Numbered from the stretch's first letter, positions 8,945-17,659 are shown. The stretch: 64,000 bases of DNA from Okeania sp. SIO1I7 (GCA_010672585.1 JAAHGF010000003.1:62001-126000); one strand, 5' to 3'. The notes: generated by a model not told the origin, from the letters alone. Made by a program: numbers and translations.

Positions 8945-9712
8945 AAAGACATTCTAAGACCAAAAAGAGAATTTAAATCAGGGTATTCTTACCATATTAC
9001 AACTAGGTGCAATAACAGAGATTTCAACCTCACACGCCGAGAAACCAGGGAAATTCTACTACACATAATCAAACAAGCACAAGAGAAATACCCATTCAAA
9101 CTGTATGCTTTGTGCATCATGCTTAATCACGTCCATTACCTGATGGAAGCAGAAAACCCCGATGATATACCGAAAATCATGCACTGGATAAATTGGTATT
9201 CTGCCATGTCTTTCAACGCCCTCCTTAACCGCAAAGGTCATTTTTGGGAACAAAGATATACCTGTCATGGCTTCCCCAACTCTGACAAAGAAAGAGCATT
9301 AAACACCATCCGTTATATTCATGCCAACCCCAAAGCAGCAGGGATGAGAGAAGGCTTTTTCTATGACTTCAGTAACTATGGCAGTTATGAACAATTAACC
9401 ACGGATGGCATTACTCAATGGCATCCAGCTTTCTTTGGGTTAGGTACATCCTTAGAAGAATGTGCTGACAAATACAAAGGTTTCTGTCGGCGTTATACAG
9501 CAAGGAAAAAGCCAACCAAGAAAAGCGACTGGGGTAAAAGAATATTGAGAGGAATATTAAGCAGAGTTCCCAAAACCAAAGTCTCCCCCGGACAAATACC
9601 GTTACCATTTTTGATAGAAAAAATTGTCTTGATAGAAATTCCAGTAATTGCAGAGACAGCCATAAATTTTATTAAAGCAAATCGTTTTCCCCATTATTCT
9701 GTGAGTTGGTAG
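8945..9712 (+). CDS. REP-associated tyrosine transposase (RAYT, Y1/HUH family)
   Basis: The frame is open from just after the stop at 8942. It gives LRPKREFKSGYSYHITTR, the usual N-terminus of RAYTs, then the HUH motif in CIMLNHVHYLM, and later GHFWEQRYTCHGF and RYIHANPKAAGM. RAYTs nick single-stranded DNA at cognate palindromic repeats. No ATG, GTG or TTG exists in frame before the TTG at 9110, which would delete a conserved strand. The gene therefore uses a rare start (for example ATT at 8951) or has lost its start. A large palindrome follows at 9718-9812, as expected for its substrate. Confidence 0.82.
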   Translation, partial: KDILRPKREFKSGYSYHITTRCNNRDFNLTRRETREILLHIIKQAQEKYPFKLYALCIMLNHVHYLMEAENPDDIPKIMHWINWYSAMSFNALLNRKGHFWEQRYTCHGFPNSDKERALNTIRYIHANPKAAGMREGFFYDFSNYGSYEQLTTDGITQWHPAFFGLGTSLEECADKYKGFCRRYTARKKPTKKSDWGKRILRGILSRVPKTKVSPGQIPLPFLIEKIVLIEIPVIAETAINFIKANRFPHYSVSW

Positions 9713-9717
9713 CGCTA

Positions 9718-9812
9718 GTAGGTTGGGTTAAGCGACAGCATAACCCAACAAAAACCTATACTATGTTGGGTTACTCTACGGGAAGCAAGCTACGTTCCTC
9801 AACCCAACCTAC
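9718..9812. repeat. RAYT-linked REP-like palindrome
   Basis: GTAGGTTGGGTT at the left and AACCCAACCTAC at the right are perfect inverse complements. Internal TAACCCAACA and TGTTGGGTTA form a second nested hairpin. A half-size relative with the same TGTTGGGTTT...AACCCAACCTAC ends lies at 24273-24305. The position immediately 3' of the RAYT gene suggests a cognate pair. Confidence 0.8.
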
Positions 9813-9843
9813 ATGAGTAGCGATCGCTCCTTTACAAGATTTT

Positions 9844-10233
9844 TTAACTCAGTATTTGTACTGCCGAACTACCTATAATATTAGTATCAACTGTGGCTAA
9901 TATTAACCCATAGTAAATAGCTGTAGCAACAATAAATCTGTCTGCGGGATCTTTATGAGGTAGTACAACCTGACGACTTAAAATAGCAATAGCATGATTC
10001 ATTGGAGCTTCACGAGTTTCTATAGTTTGTAAAGCTAAGTTAACCCATGTAACAGGATCGGGTTGTACAGATATTCGTCCTTTTTCTGCAAGGACGAGTG
10101 CTTCCCAAACACTAATTGGACTCAACCAAATTTCGTTATTAGGATCGGCGATCGCTCCCTGAAGTTGCAACGATAAACGTTTATTATCCAGTAAATACCA
10201 AATCCAAATATGAGTATCAAGTAGAATTCTCAT
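9844..10233 (-). CDS. PIN-domain toxin (VapC-like ribonuclease)
   Basis: A 129-residue PIN protein. The first acidic residue is in MRILLDTHIWIWYL, the Glu in ISVWEALVL, and the last Asp pair in KDPADRFIVATA; together they form the metal site of an RNase. The start chosen at MRILL lies 7 bases after the upstream antitoxin stop. The longer reading from 10269 would add 12 residues that overlap the antitoxin and are not conserved-looking. With the preceding Phd-type antitoxin it makes a type II toxin-antitoxin pair on one transcript. Confidence 0.88.
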   Translation of the reverse strand: MRILLDTHIWIWYLLDNKRLSLQLQGAIADPNNEIWLSPISVWEALVLAEKGRISVQPDPVTWVNLALQTIETREAPMNHAIAILSRQVVLPHKDPADRFIVATAIYYGLILATVDTNIIGSSAVQILS

Positions 10234-10240
10234 TCCAATT

Positions 10241-10477
10241 TCATTCCAATACATTCCAAGGTTCGTCAACAGGAGCGACTATATCCCCTAATATTTTACC
10301 AGTTCCTTTCATTACGCCACAGGGAGGGCGTTTAGTCTGGGTGGTAGCAGGATAAATGATCGCTAATGGTTTTCCTTTATGGATGACAGTTAGTGGGGTT
10401 TTTGTGCGTTCAACCTCTACAAACAGAGTCTGTAAACTTTGAGGTAGTTCGTCAATAGTAATTTCTGTCATTTTCAA
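10241..10477 (-). CDS. Phd/YefM-type antitoxin
   Basis: A small protein with TPLTVIHKGKPLAIIYPA, the DNA-binding fold signature of Phd/YefM-like antitoxins. It is followed by a Pro-rich tail (GVMKGTGKILGD, ending EPWNVLE) that would wrap the PIN toxin encoded 7 bases downstream. Two starts are possible, a TTG at 10477 and an ATG six bases later at 10471. An AGGAG lies 7 bases before the TTG but 13 before the ATG, which favours the TTG. Confidence 0.85.
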   Translation of the reverse strand: MKMTEITIDELPQSLQTLFVEVERTKTPLTVIHKGKPLAIIYPATTQTKRPPCGVMKGTGKILGDIVAPVDEPWNVLE

Positions 10478-10487
10478 CTAATTTCTC

Positions 10488-11555
10488 CTATAGCTTTCTA
10501 GTAAAAATTTTATCACATCTAACTCCCAACCCAGGTAAATCATTCGGCAACAACCGCCCTTTTTCCATCACCGCACCAATAAACGGATCGTCAATCAAAT
10601 TGAGATGACTATCCAAGTCCAAATAATCCGCGAGGGGAGCAAGTTGTGCTGCTGCTGTATTTGCCAAACAACTGTCAGAGTAGCAACCAAACATTACCTT
10701 CAACCCACAAGCTTTAGCTACATAAACCATCCGCATTGCCTCAGTTAACCCCCCAGACTTCATCAACTTAATATTGATGCCATGCACCATTTCTGCTAAA
10801 ACGGGAATATTCTTAGCGGTAAAACAACTTTCATCCACAAAAATAGGTAGGGGCGATCGCCTATAAAGATGAGGTAGATCGGCGATCGCTGAAATAGCAG
10901 CTAATGGTTGTTCCACATAAATAACCCCAACTGTAGCCAACCAGTCGCACATTTTGACTGCATCCTCCAGACTCCAACCCCCATTAGCATCTACATATAA
11001 CAAAGCATCTGCGGGTGCTTCTTCTTTGACTGCCATCAACATTGCTTTGTCTGCTTCAATACCTTCCGGACTACCTAATTTTACTTTCAAAACCCGCGCA
11101 TCAATAAATTCTAGCCAGTTTCGTACTCTCTGTTTAGCAGCTTCGGGGGTGCTGATACCAATAGTAACTGAGATAGGAATAATGCGATCGCGTTCTAACC
11201 CCCAAAGTCGCCATAAAGGCAACCCAACTTTTTTGCCTACCCAGTCATGCAAGGCAATATCAATAGCTGCTCTAGCTGCTGATGGTATTTCTAACTCTAT
11301 CAAGACTTGTTCTATTTGTTGTCGCTCAAGTGGAGTAAACTTTTCTAGACTGGGAGTCACTTGCTCTAAAGTGTGCTGTAAAATTTTTGTAGTTTGCGGT
11401 TTTTCCCCTAAAGAAAAAGGTGAAGCTTCCCCCCAACCTTCGATACCTTCTTGTTGTATTTTTACCAAAATGTTGTTACTTTCGGCGGTAGTTCCTCGAC
11501 TAATAGTTAAAGGAAATCTTTTATGGACAGTAAATGTTTGAATCTGAATTTGCAT
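10488..11555 (-). CDS. Dipeptide epimerase (enolase superfamily, L-Ala-D/L-Glu epimerase-like)
   Basis: A 355-residue enzyme of the muconate-lactonizing subgroup, which racemises the alpha-carbon of dipeptides such as L-Ala-D-Glu released from peptidoglycan. Visible catalytic elements are the KxK pair (Lys157 and Lys159 in LKVKLGS), metal ligands Asp189 (VDANGGW), Glu215 (VEQPL) and Asp241 (VDES), and Lys266 in LMKSGG. The length is typical. It sits just upstream of the antitoxin gene on the same strand, without obvious functional linkage. Exact dipeptide specificity is not readable. Confidence 0.87.
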   Translation of the reverse strand: MQIQIQTFTVHKRFPLTISRGTTAESNNILVKIQQEGIEGWGEASPFSLGEKPQTTKILQHTLEQVTPSLEKFTPLERQQIEQVLIELEIPSAARAAIDIALHDWVGKKVGLPLWRLWGLERDRIIPISVTIGISTPEAAKQRVRNWLEFIDARVLKVKLGSPEGIEADKAMLMAVKEEAPADALLYVDANGGWSLEDAVKMCDWLATVGVIYVEQPLAAISAIADLPHLYRRSPLPIFVDESCFTAKNIPVLAEMVHGINIKLMKSGGLTEAMRMVYVAKACGLKVMFGCYSDSCLANTAAAQLAPLADYLDLDSHLNLIDDPFIGAVMEKGRLLPNDLPGLGVRCDKIFTRKL

Positions 11556-11689
11556 GATTAATTAATTTAATAATTCTCTGCCACCTTACATCAAATTGGA
11601 TTGACGCGAATTAGTCTGAGGTAAAATAGAATAAAATAGTGAATATGACCGAAAATTTCTGGTATCAAGTCTCCCTATTCCAGGAGATA

Positions 11690-11720
11690 CTAATAACTGA
11701 TAACTGATAACTGAAATGAC
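11690..11720 (+). repeat. AGTTATC-type repeat that supplies the kinase start codon
   Basis: TAACTGATAACTGATAACTG ends in AAATGAC, and that ATG is the kinase start. The same repeat end occurs at 16285-16311 (a start codon again), 26776-26799 and, reversed, at 22999-23035. Confidence 0.75.
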
Positions 11721-13095
11721 CTTACACCAACCTAATGATATTATTGCTCAAAGATACCGAATTGTCACTGCTTTGGGAAAAGGAGGAATGGGAATTACTT
11801 ATGAAGCAGAAGACCTGACAAATTATCAGCGAGTAGCACTGAAAGTTGTTTCTTTACAACAAGCAAAAGACTGGAAAATATTAGAACTTTTTGAGAGGGA
11901 AGCTAAAGTTATTGCCAATTTGCATCATCCTCAAATTCCCAAATATTTCAATTATTTTTATATTGATACAGAGCAAGATAGATGTTTTTATTTAATTCGT
12001 GAATTAGTGTCGGGAAATTCCTTAGCAAATTGGGTGAGAAAAGGTTGGCATCCGACAGAAATCCAAGTTAAAAATATTGCGATTAAAATTTTAAAAATTC
12101 TCAGTTATTTACATCAATTAAATCCGCCAATAATTCACCGGGATATTAAACCAGAAAATATTATTTTACAACCTGATAGTCAAGTATTTTTAGTAGATTT
12201 TGGGGCAGTTAAAGATATTTATCAGAATACAATGTCTTTCAGTGGAACCTTTGTCGGAACTATTGGATATATGCCACTAGAACAGTTACAAGGAAAAGCT
12301 TATTATGCCTCAGATTTATATAGTTTAGGTGCAACTTTATTGTATTTATTAACCCATCGCTCCCCAGATGAACTACCTCAAAAAAGAATGAAAATAGATT
12401 TTCGTTCTTGTGTGGAAATTTCACCAGACTTTATGAATTGGTTAGATGTAATATTAGAACCTATATGGGAAGATAGATTTCAGTCGGCAACAGCAGCTTT
12501 GAATGTACTTAGTAATAATTCAGAAATTATTTATATTTATGACGATCATTCTGTGGTTAAATCTGCTCACCAAAAACCTCCAGAAAGTCTAGTTACTGTG
12601 GAAAAAACATCTAGTAGCTTAATTATTAATATTCCATCTGTGGCTTCTTCAAAACCGGGAAAAATTTTCTTGTGTTGTATGGCTGTTGTAATATCTACTA
12701 TTTGCTTATGTTCCTTAATATTTAGAATTGAGTGGCTAACTGGTTCATTAATATTAACTTTGATTTACTTATATCCCTTATTTCGAGTCTGCTTAGTAAA
12801 TCATATCCAAATCTCTAAAAATGAGTTTTTGATTAACTGGAATCTTTGGTTTTTTAATCGTACAATTACAGCTCAAACAAAATATATAAAGAAAGTTTAT
12901 TTGGAAAAAGATTTACTTATTAGTAACCCAAATAGCCCACAAACAACACATATAACATTTGATTTATTGAAACCCAGAAAAGAATATCGATTTGGCTATA
13001 TCCTGACTCAAAAAGAACAAAAATGGTTATTTGCTGAAATTAAAGATTTTCTAGAACAATTAAAAACTCAGGAAAGCCTCAAAAAACTACAATAA
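11716..13095 (+). CDS. Ser/Thr protein kinase with C-terminal membrane region
   Basis: A 459-residue Hanks-type kinase. The Gly-rich loop is LGKGGMGITYEAED, the ATP-binding Lys is in ALKVV near residue 42, and the catalytic loop HRDIKPENII lies near 140. VDFGAVKD near 160 and GTIGYMPLEQL form the activation segment. Two hydrophobic segments near residues 317-355 anchor it in the membrane, followed by a PH-like soluble tail. The start codon and second codon (ATGACC) lie at the end of a dispersed heptamer repeat, GATAACTGATAACTGAA. No Shine-Dalgarno sequence is evident. Confidence 0.88.
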   Translation: MTLHQPNDIIAQRYRIVTALGKGGMGITYEAEDLTNYQRVALKVVSLQQAKDWKILELFEREAKVIANLHHPQIPKYFNYFYIDTEQDRCFYLIRELVSGNSLANWVRKGWHPTEIQVKNIAIKILKILSYLHQLNPPIIHRDIKPENIILQPDSQVFLVDFGAVKDIYQNTMSFSGTFVGTIGYMPLEQLQGKAYYASDLYSLGATLLYLLTHRSPDELPQKRMKIDFRSCVEISPDFMNWLDVILEPIWEDRFQSATAALNVLSNNSEIIYIYDDHSVVKSAHQKPPESLVTVEKTSSSLIINIPSVASSKPGKIFLCCMAVVISTICLCSLIFRIEWLTGSLILTLIYLYPLFRVCLVNHIQISKNEFLINWNLWFFNRTITAQTKYIKKVYLEKDLLISNPNSPQTTHITFDLLKPRKEYRFGYILTQKEQKWLFAEIKDFLEQLKTQESLKKLQ

Positions 13096-13206
13096 AAATT
13101 ATTGGATTAGGGAACAGTACACAAGAAATTGATATTTCATGCTTTCTGTTGTCCATCAAATGATATAATCACCATATTCATTTATTAGTCAACAGATAAA
13201 AAAGTC

Positions 13207-14055
13207 GTGTCAATTGAGAAAAAAAATATAACAGTCGGTTCCCTCGAATGGTTTTATCGGGAAGCTAAACCCGATGAGGAAACAGATAAATTACCAATTT
13301 TACTATTACATGGATTTCCTGCTCAAAGTCATAGTTGGACTGCTATGATGCCCGAATTAGCTGAAGCAGGTTATCGAACGATCGCTCCAGACTGGATAGG
13401 TTGTGGTTTATCCCCTAAATTAGATAAACGAGATTTTTCCTACAAACCAGAAGCTTTTATTCAGGCTTTAGCAGAATTGATTGATGCTTTAGAAATTGAA
13501 CGGTTTTATCTAGTTATTCAAGGATTTTTAGGTTCTGTTGGTTTACAATATGCTTTGCTAAATCAAGAAAAGATTGAGCGTTTAACTATTTTAAATACAC
13601 CACTTTCTTCTACAGCAAAATTACCTTGGCAAATGAAACAATTAGGCATACCTTTAGTTGGTGATATGCTCGTTCAAGACCCTCTATTTGTGGATAGAAC
13701 TTTAGAAAAAGGTAGTTGTTTAACAGTTGCTGATGAAGATTTAGATGTCTATCGTAGTCCTTATCTAAAAAGTTCTGCTGCTGGTAGATCCGTATCCGCA
13801 ATTGTGCAAAATTTAGACTTAAAAAAGTCAATGGCAGAAATTGAATCTGGCTTTAAAGGGTGGCAACAACCTACATTAATTGTTTGGGGAACAAAAGACC
13901 CTTGGTTAGATGTTAGTCAAGCTGAAAACTTAGTTAATATTTGTGAAAATGGAAAGTTAGTTAAATTAGCAGAAGCTGCACATTATCCTCAAGAACATTG
14001 GTCTGGAGATATTACAGATGAACTACTGTTATTTTTGAGGAAGAAAGAAGTTTAG
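13207..14055 (+). CDS. Alpha/beta hydrolase with non-canonical nucleophile elbow
   Basis: A 282-residue protein with the fold markers LLLHGFPAQSHSW, PDWIGCGLS and, near the end, IVWGTKDPWLD and AEAAHYPQEHW (acid and His regions). The nucleophile elbow, normally G-x-S-x-G, reads VIQGFLGSVG, so neither Ser nor Asp sits at the usual place. Similar proteins are, from memory, common in cyanobacteria. Catalysis is therefore doubtful or uses another residue. The start is GTG at 13207, preceded by a weak ribosome site; no ATG is near. Confidence 0.75.
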   Translation: MSIEKKNITVGSLEWFYREAKPDEETDKLPILLLHGFPAQSHSWTAMMPELAEAGYRTIAPDWIGCGLSPKLDKRDFSYKPEAFIQALAELIDALEIERFYLVIQGFLGSVGLQYALLNQEKIERLTILNTPLSSTAKLPWQMKQLGIPLVGDMLVQDPLFVDRTLEKGSCLTVADEDLDVYRSPYLKSSAAGRSVSAIVQNLDLKKSMAEIESGFKGWQQPTLIVWGTKDPWLDVSQAENLVNICENGKLVKLAEAAHYPQEHWSGDITDELLLFLRKKEV

Positions 14056-14174
14056 CTTCCCGGGGTAGAATAATTCATCGCGTAGGGGTGCTATAAAGGT
14101 CATTTCATATTCTGGAGAAGTGTTGCTGAACTAAGGGATGAATCTTTGCAGAAAAGATTGCATACTCCTCAAGA

Positions 14175-14224
14175 GTCATCTTAAGATGACTTAAACTATT
14201 AGCCAAGGATTTCAATCCTTGGCT
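14175..14224. other. Two adjacent palindromes after the hydrolase gene
   Basis: GTCATCTTAAGATGAC (14175-14190) is a perfect 16-bp palindrome. AGCCAAGGATT and AATCCTTGGCT (14201-14224) form an 11-bp stem with almost no loop. They may end transcription from both sides, although no T-run follows. Confidence 0.55.
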
Positions 14225-14326
14225 TTAGCTTTTAAACGGCCATTGTTCCTCAATTTTCTCAAGAATACGGGCTGGAATGACACCTCTAATACCGTCACCA
14301 TCCAAGCATAGAATACGAAAAGTCAT
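14225..14326 (-). pseudogene. N-terminal scrap of a patatin-like phospholipase
   Basis: A 33-codon reading frame begins MTFRILCLDGDGIRGVIPAR and ends in a stop after EEQWPFKS. The oxyanion-hole motif DGxGIRGxIPARIL is the typical start of patatin-like phospholipases. The GxSxG nucleophile region and everything after it are missing, so this is a truncated remnant. AGGAG-like bases lie just upstream of its ATG. Confidence 0.7.
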
Positions 14327-14475
14327 AATATAATCTCCGGTATTTATTTTATTAATCTACCAAAAATTATTGAAATTTCATAATTTAATAAAATTTATAT
14401 TCCTTTATACTATCATTAACTATGTAATGTAATTTTATAATTTTACTTTACATAACTAATCTCAAATCGAATCAA

Positions 14476-15270
14476 ATGAAAACTGCATTAATTACAGGTG
14501 CTTCTTCTGGAATTGGTGAAATTTTTGCCAAAGAATTAGCAAGTAGAAAAACTAACTTAGTATTGGTAGCTCGTTCAGAGGATAGACTACAACAATTAGC
14601 AAATCAATTACAAAGTCAATATCAAATTCAGGCTGATGTAATAGTTCAAGATTTAACAGCACCAGCAGCAACAAATTCTATATTTGAGACAGTGTTTCAG
14701 AAAGGATTAACTATCGATTTATTAGTAAATAATGCTGGTTTCGGTGACTATGGAAATTTTACCGAGAGAACTCTAGAAAAGCAAGTTAATATGATTCAAT
14801 TAAATATTACTGCTTTAGTAGAATTAACACATTTATTTTTACCTCGAATGCAACAAAATAAGTCCGGGGCAATTATTAATGTTTCCTCAATTGGTGGTTT
14901 TCAACCTTTGCCTTATATGTCAGTTTATGGTGCAACAAAAGCATTTGTTTTGAGTTTTAGTGAGGCATTGTGGGCAGAAAATCAAGATTTAGGGGTGAAA
15001 ATATTAGCACTTTGCCCTGGACCGACAGAATCAGAATTTTTCCAAAGAGCAGAATTTCCTAAATCTGTAGGTGGATCTTCCATGTCAAAATTGACCCCTA
15101 CAGAAGAAGTAGTAAAAGATGCTCTTCAAGCCTTAGAAAAAAATCAGTCTAATGCTGTGACAGGAGGCTTTTTAAATCAGGTAATTGTTAATGCTTCTCG
15201 TTTTTTCCCACGAGAGACTTTAGTCAGTGCAGTAGAAAAACAGTTTAGAAGTATTCAGCAAAATAATTGA
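14476..15270 (+). CDS. Short-chain dehydrogenase/reductase (SDR)
   Basis: A 264-residue classical SDR. The NAD(P)-binding motif is TGASSGIGE near residues 8-16, NNAGFGDYG lies in the core, and the catalytic Ser is in NVSSIGG with the YGATK (Tyr-x-x-x-Lys) pair after it. Basic residues after strand 2 (ARSEDR) suggest NADP(H). The substrate is unknown. It stands alone, about 150 bases after an inactive patatin scrap. Confidence 0.88.
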   Translation: MKTALITGASSGIGEIFAKELASRKTNLVLVARSEDRLQQLANQLQSQYQIQADVIVQDLTAPAATNSIFETVFQKGLTIDLLVNNAGFGDYGNFTERTLEKQVNMIQLNITALVELTHLFLPRMQQNKSGAIINVSSIGGFQPLPYMSVYGATKAFVLSFSEALWAENQDLGVKILALCPGPTESEFFQRAEFPKSVGGSSMSKLTPTEEVVKDALQALEKNQSNAVTGGFLNQVIVNASRFFPRETLVSAVEKQFRSIQQNN

Positions 15271-15302
15271 ACAAAGGCAGAAGGCAAAAGGCAGAAGGAA
15301 CA

Positions 15303-15378
15303 ATCTTACCGAATAATTAATAATTAATAATTAAATAATTCGCGCCTTGAAGCCTCCCCTTTTCAGGGGAAAATAAAG
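15303..15378 (-). repeat. Dispersed repeat R1, partial copy 2
   Basis: ACCGAATAATTAATAATTAA is followed by GAAGCCTCCCCTTTTCAGGGG, one end module of R1 in reverse orientation. The remaining modules are missing or decayed. ATCAATTATC-type repeats follow to 15460. Confidence 0.6.
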
Positions 15379-15567
15379 AAGTAATATTTCCTTATATTCA
15401 ATTGCGTAACGGTTAAAACCCGAGGTAATTATCAATTATCCATGATCAATTATCAATTAATGAACTCTGCCTTTCCTAATAAGTATATATACTCCCCTTG
15501 CCAAAATGGTCGTTTCCATTTTTAATCTAAGATGGAATATTCAATTTAGTAGATAAATTCAAAGAGG

Positions 15568-16014
15568 ATGATGTTAAATAAACGCTCAATAGTAGCATGG
15601 ATGATGGCGCTGTTAGTAGCGTTTTTGGCGAGCTGTGGGTCTCCTGCTCCACCGCCAACCTACTCAGATGCTCAATTACAAAAAATTGAACAGTACACAA
15701 CGGGAATTGTCGCTTTGCGCGATCGCATGGATGAACTGAAAACCCTAATTCAAAAGGAAGATTGGGTCAATGTAGATACATTTATTCATGGGCCTTTAGG
15801 AGACTTGCGGAGCAAGACTAACTATTTGACCCAAAGTTTGTTATTACCAAAAGATAAAACACCTGTATTGGATGCAGCAAAGGAAGTATTTCAGGATTTA
15901 GAAGAAATTGATGTTGCAGCAGCAGCAGGTGACAAACTGCAAGCGACTAATGAGTATAAAAAAGCAATAGCAGATTTTGACACTTTCTTCGGTTTGATAC
16001 CTAAAAGTAATTAA
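15568..16014 (+). CDS. psbQ: Photosystem II lipoprotein PsbQ
   Basis: A 148-residue protein with a lipoprotein signal ending LVAFLASC (lipidated Cys23). The mature four-helix-bundle sequence includes LRDRMDELKTLIQKEDW, IHGPLGDLRSKTNYL and ADFDTFFGLIP, as in cyanobacterial PsbQ (CyanoQ). It sits on the lumenal face of photosystem II and stabilises the oxygen-evolving complex. The length is normal, and the start ATGATG follows an AGAGG ribosome site. It is monocistronic and followed by dispersed repeats. Confidence 0.92.
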   Translation: MMLNKRSIVAWMMALLVAFLASCGSPAPPPTYSDAQLQKIEQYTTGIVALRDRMDELKTLIQKEDWVNVDTFIHGPLGDLRSKTNYLTQSLLLPKDKTPVLDAAKEVFQDLEEIDVAAAAGDKLQATNEYKKAIADFDTFFGLIPKSN

Positions 16015-16019
16015 ATAAG

Positions 16020-16306
16020 CAATCAGCATTCAGCACTCAGCAGTCAGCAATAAATGTTTAGAAGGAGATTTCAACCTCTCCTAAACCTTCCGGTTTATAG
16101 AAACCGGGGATTTAAACCAGAGATCCTAAAAGCTGAAGCGCTGTTTGCGGAGCATTCCGGTACGGAAGTGCTAAAAGCTAATAGCTAGTTAAAACCCTAC
16201 ACCCAACCAGAAGTGTAGCGACGATAAATTTCAATATCGCTTGATGGGGTGCGCACTGCGTACCCCATCTTAATTTATACTTTACAACTGATAACTGATA
16301 ACTGAA
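16020..16306. repeat. Repeat-filled gap before the FAD oxidoreductase gene
   Basis: Contains GCATTCAGCACTCAGCAGTC units, a GCTGTTTGCGGAGCATTCCG module, a weak palindrome around GGGTGCGCACTGCGTACCCCA (16242-16266), and finally (AACTGAT)n ending in the ATG at 16307. Confidence 0.65.
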
Positions 16307-17494
16307 ATGACTCATATAGTAATTATTGGATGTGGAATTATTGGGGCAGCGATCGCCTATCAACTGAGTAAAATTGAAGGGTTAAAAATTACGGTATTGG
16401 ACAAACAAGCACCTGCCCAAGGTTCTACTGGCGCTGCTTTGGGGGTGTTGATGGGGGTAATTAGCCACAAAGTTAAAGGCAGACCTTGGAAAATGAGGCG
16501 CATGAGTGTCCAGAGCTATCATAATTTAATTCCTGAGTTGGAAGCAAAAATAAATCGCCCTATTTCTCATAACCGTGATGGTATTTTGTGGTTGTGTTTG
16601 CCTGGGGATGACTTAGATAGATGGAAAAGATTGGTAGATATTCGGCAAGCAGATGGTTTACCATTGGAAATGTGGGATATTGCTCAATTGGGCGATCGCT
16701 CTCCTCAGATCGAGACATCTGAAGTTACAGCGGCTATTTATTCTCCTCAAGATTTACAAATTAACCCGGTTGAGCTTACTTTAGCTTTAGTAGAAGCTGC
16801 TCAACAAAATGGGGTGAATTTTCATTTTGGAGTAACAGTTGCGGAATATAATACTATAGCGCTACCAAATAACGAATATCGTTGTCAGCAAATACGGACA
16901 AAAAGTCTAGACTCAGCTAAAAAAGCTCCTGTTTTGGCGGATGTAAATTGGTTAGTTGTGGCGGCGGGGTTGGGGTCTTTGCCATGTTTGCAAGGAATAA
17001 AAGATGGTAAATTAAGGTCTCTACAACTGAAGCGTAAATCAAATCTTGACCATAAATTTACTATTGTGCCTGTGTTGGGTCAAGCTCTACATCTGCAAGG
17101 GCGATCGCCTCTAGGAAATCTAGATTTTCGGCCAGTTATAACTGGGGATGATGTGCATATTGTACCAGTGGGGGAAAGTGAGTATTGGGTGGGAGCAACG
17201 GTAGAATTTCCTGATGATGTGGGTGAGGTGGTAGCTGACTCTAGTTTATTGGATAGGGTGATGGAGAGAGCTATTAGTTTTTGCCCGAGTTTAGCAGATG
17301 CAACGGTATTAAGAAAATGGTCTGGTGTGCGGCCTCGTCCGGAAGGTCAACCAGCTCCTGCTGTTGGTTATTTGGAGGGGTTTAAAAATGTTTTGTTGGC
17401 AACGGGTCACTATCGGAATGGGGTGTTATTAGCTCCTGCGACGGCAGAAGCAGTGGAGAAAATGATTATTCACACGAGTTACGCAAAATATTAG
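16307..17494 (+). CDS. FAD-dependent oxidoreductase (D-amino-acid oxidase / glycine oxidase family)
   Basis: A 395-residue flavoprotein. The dinucleotide-binding motif is VIIGCGIIGAAIAYQLS at residues 4-20, followed by the acidic strand end VLDKQ and a STGAALGV segment. Near the C-terminus, KWSGVRPRPEGQPAPAVGYL and ATGHYRNGVLLAPATAE are the usual DAO-family flavin-contact motifs. It probably oxidises a small amine or amino acid, possibly glycine as in ThiO; this is not provable here. The ATG and second codon come from the (AACTGAT)n repeat that also starts the kinase gene at 11716. Confidence 0.87.
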   Translation: MTHIVIIGCGIIGAAIAYQLSKIEGLKITVLDKQAPAQGSTGAALGVLMGVISHKVKGRPWKMRRMSVQSYHNLIPELEAKINRPISHNRDGILWLCLPGDDLDRWKRLVDIRQADGLPLEMWDIAQLGDRSPQIETSEVTAAIYSPQDLQINPVELTLALVEAAQQNGVNFHFGVTVAEYNTIALPNNEYRCQQIRTKSLDSAKKAPVLADVNWLVVAAGLGSLPCLQGIKDGKLRSLQLKRKSNLDHKFTIVPVLGQALHLQGRSPLGNLDFRPVITGDDVHIVPVGESEYWVGATVEFPDDVGEVVADSSLLDRVMERAISFCPSLADATVLRKWSGVRPRPEGQPAPAVGYLEGFKNVLLATGHYRNGVLLAPATAEAVEKMIIHTSYAKY

Positions 17495-17503
17495 GTCATA
17501 CAC

Positions 17504-17545
17504 CATATGTAGGGGCGAATGGCATTCGCCCTCCCTACCTATATG
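17504..17545. repeat. AGGGGCGAATGGCATTCGCCCT hairpin repeat
   Basis: GGGCGAATG and CATTCGCCC form a tight hairpin flanked by CATATGTAG / CTATATG. Copies lie at 18190-18211, 47437-47458 and 63593-63615, a dispersed palindromic family. Confidence 0.8.
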
Positions 17546-17659
17546 TAGAACCTGCTTCATAAAACTGATACAAAGCGTCACATAACGTGACAAATTGATG
17601 TGTACGGACGCCCTTATGCAACGTCCCTACCTGCTTCTTGTGAGGCCGTCGGCGGTTAC

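Noticed and set aside
10954..11541. 195-residue plus-strand ORF opposite the dipeptide epimerase
   Set aside because: Antisense to an enzyme with all catalytic residues; Ser-rich composition is typical of a shadow frame.
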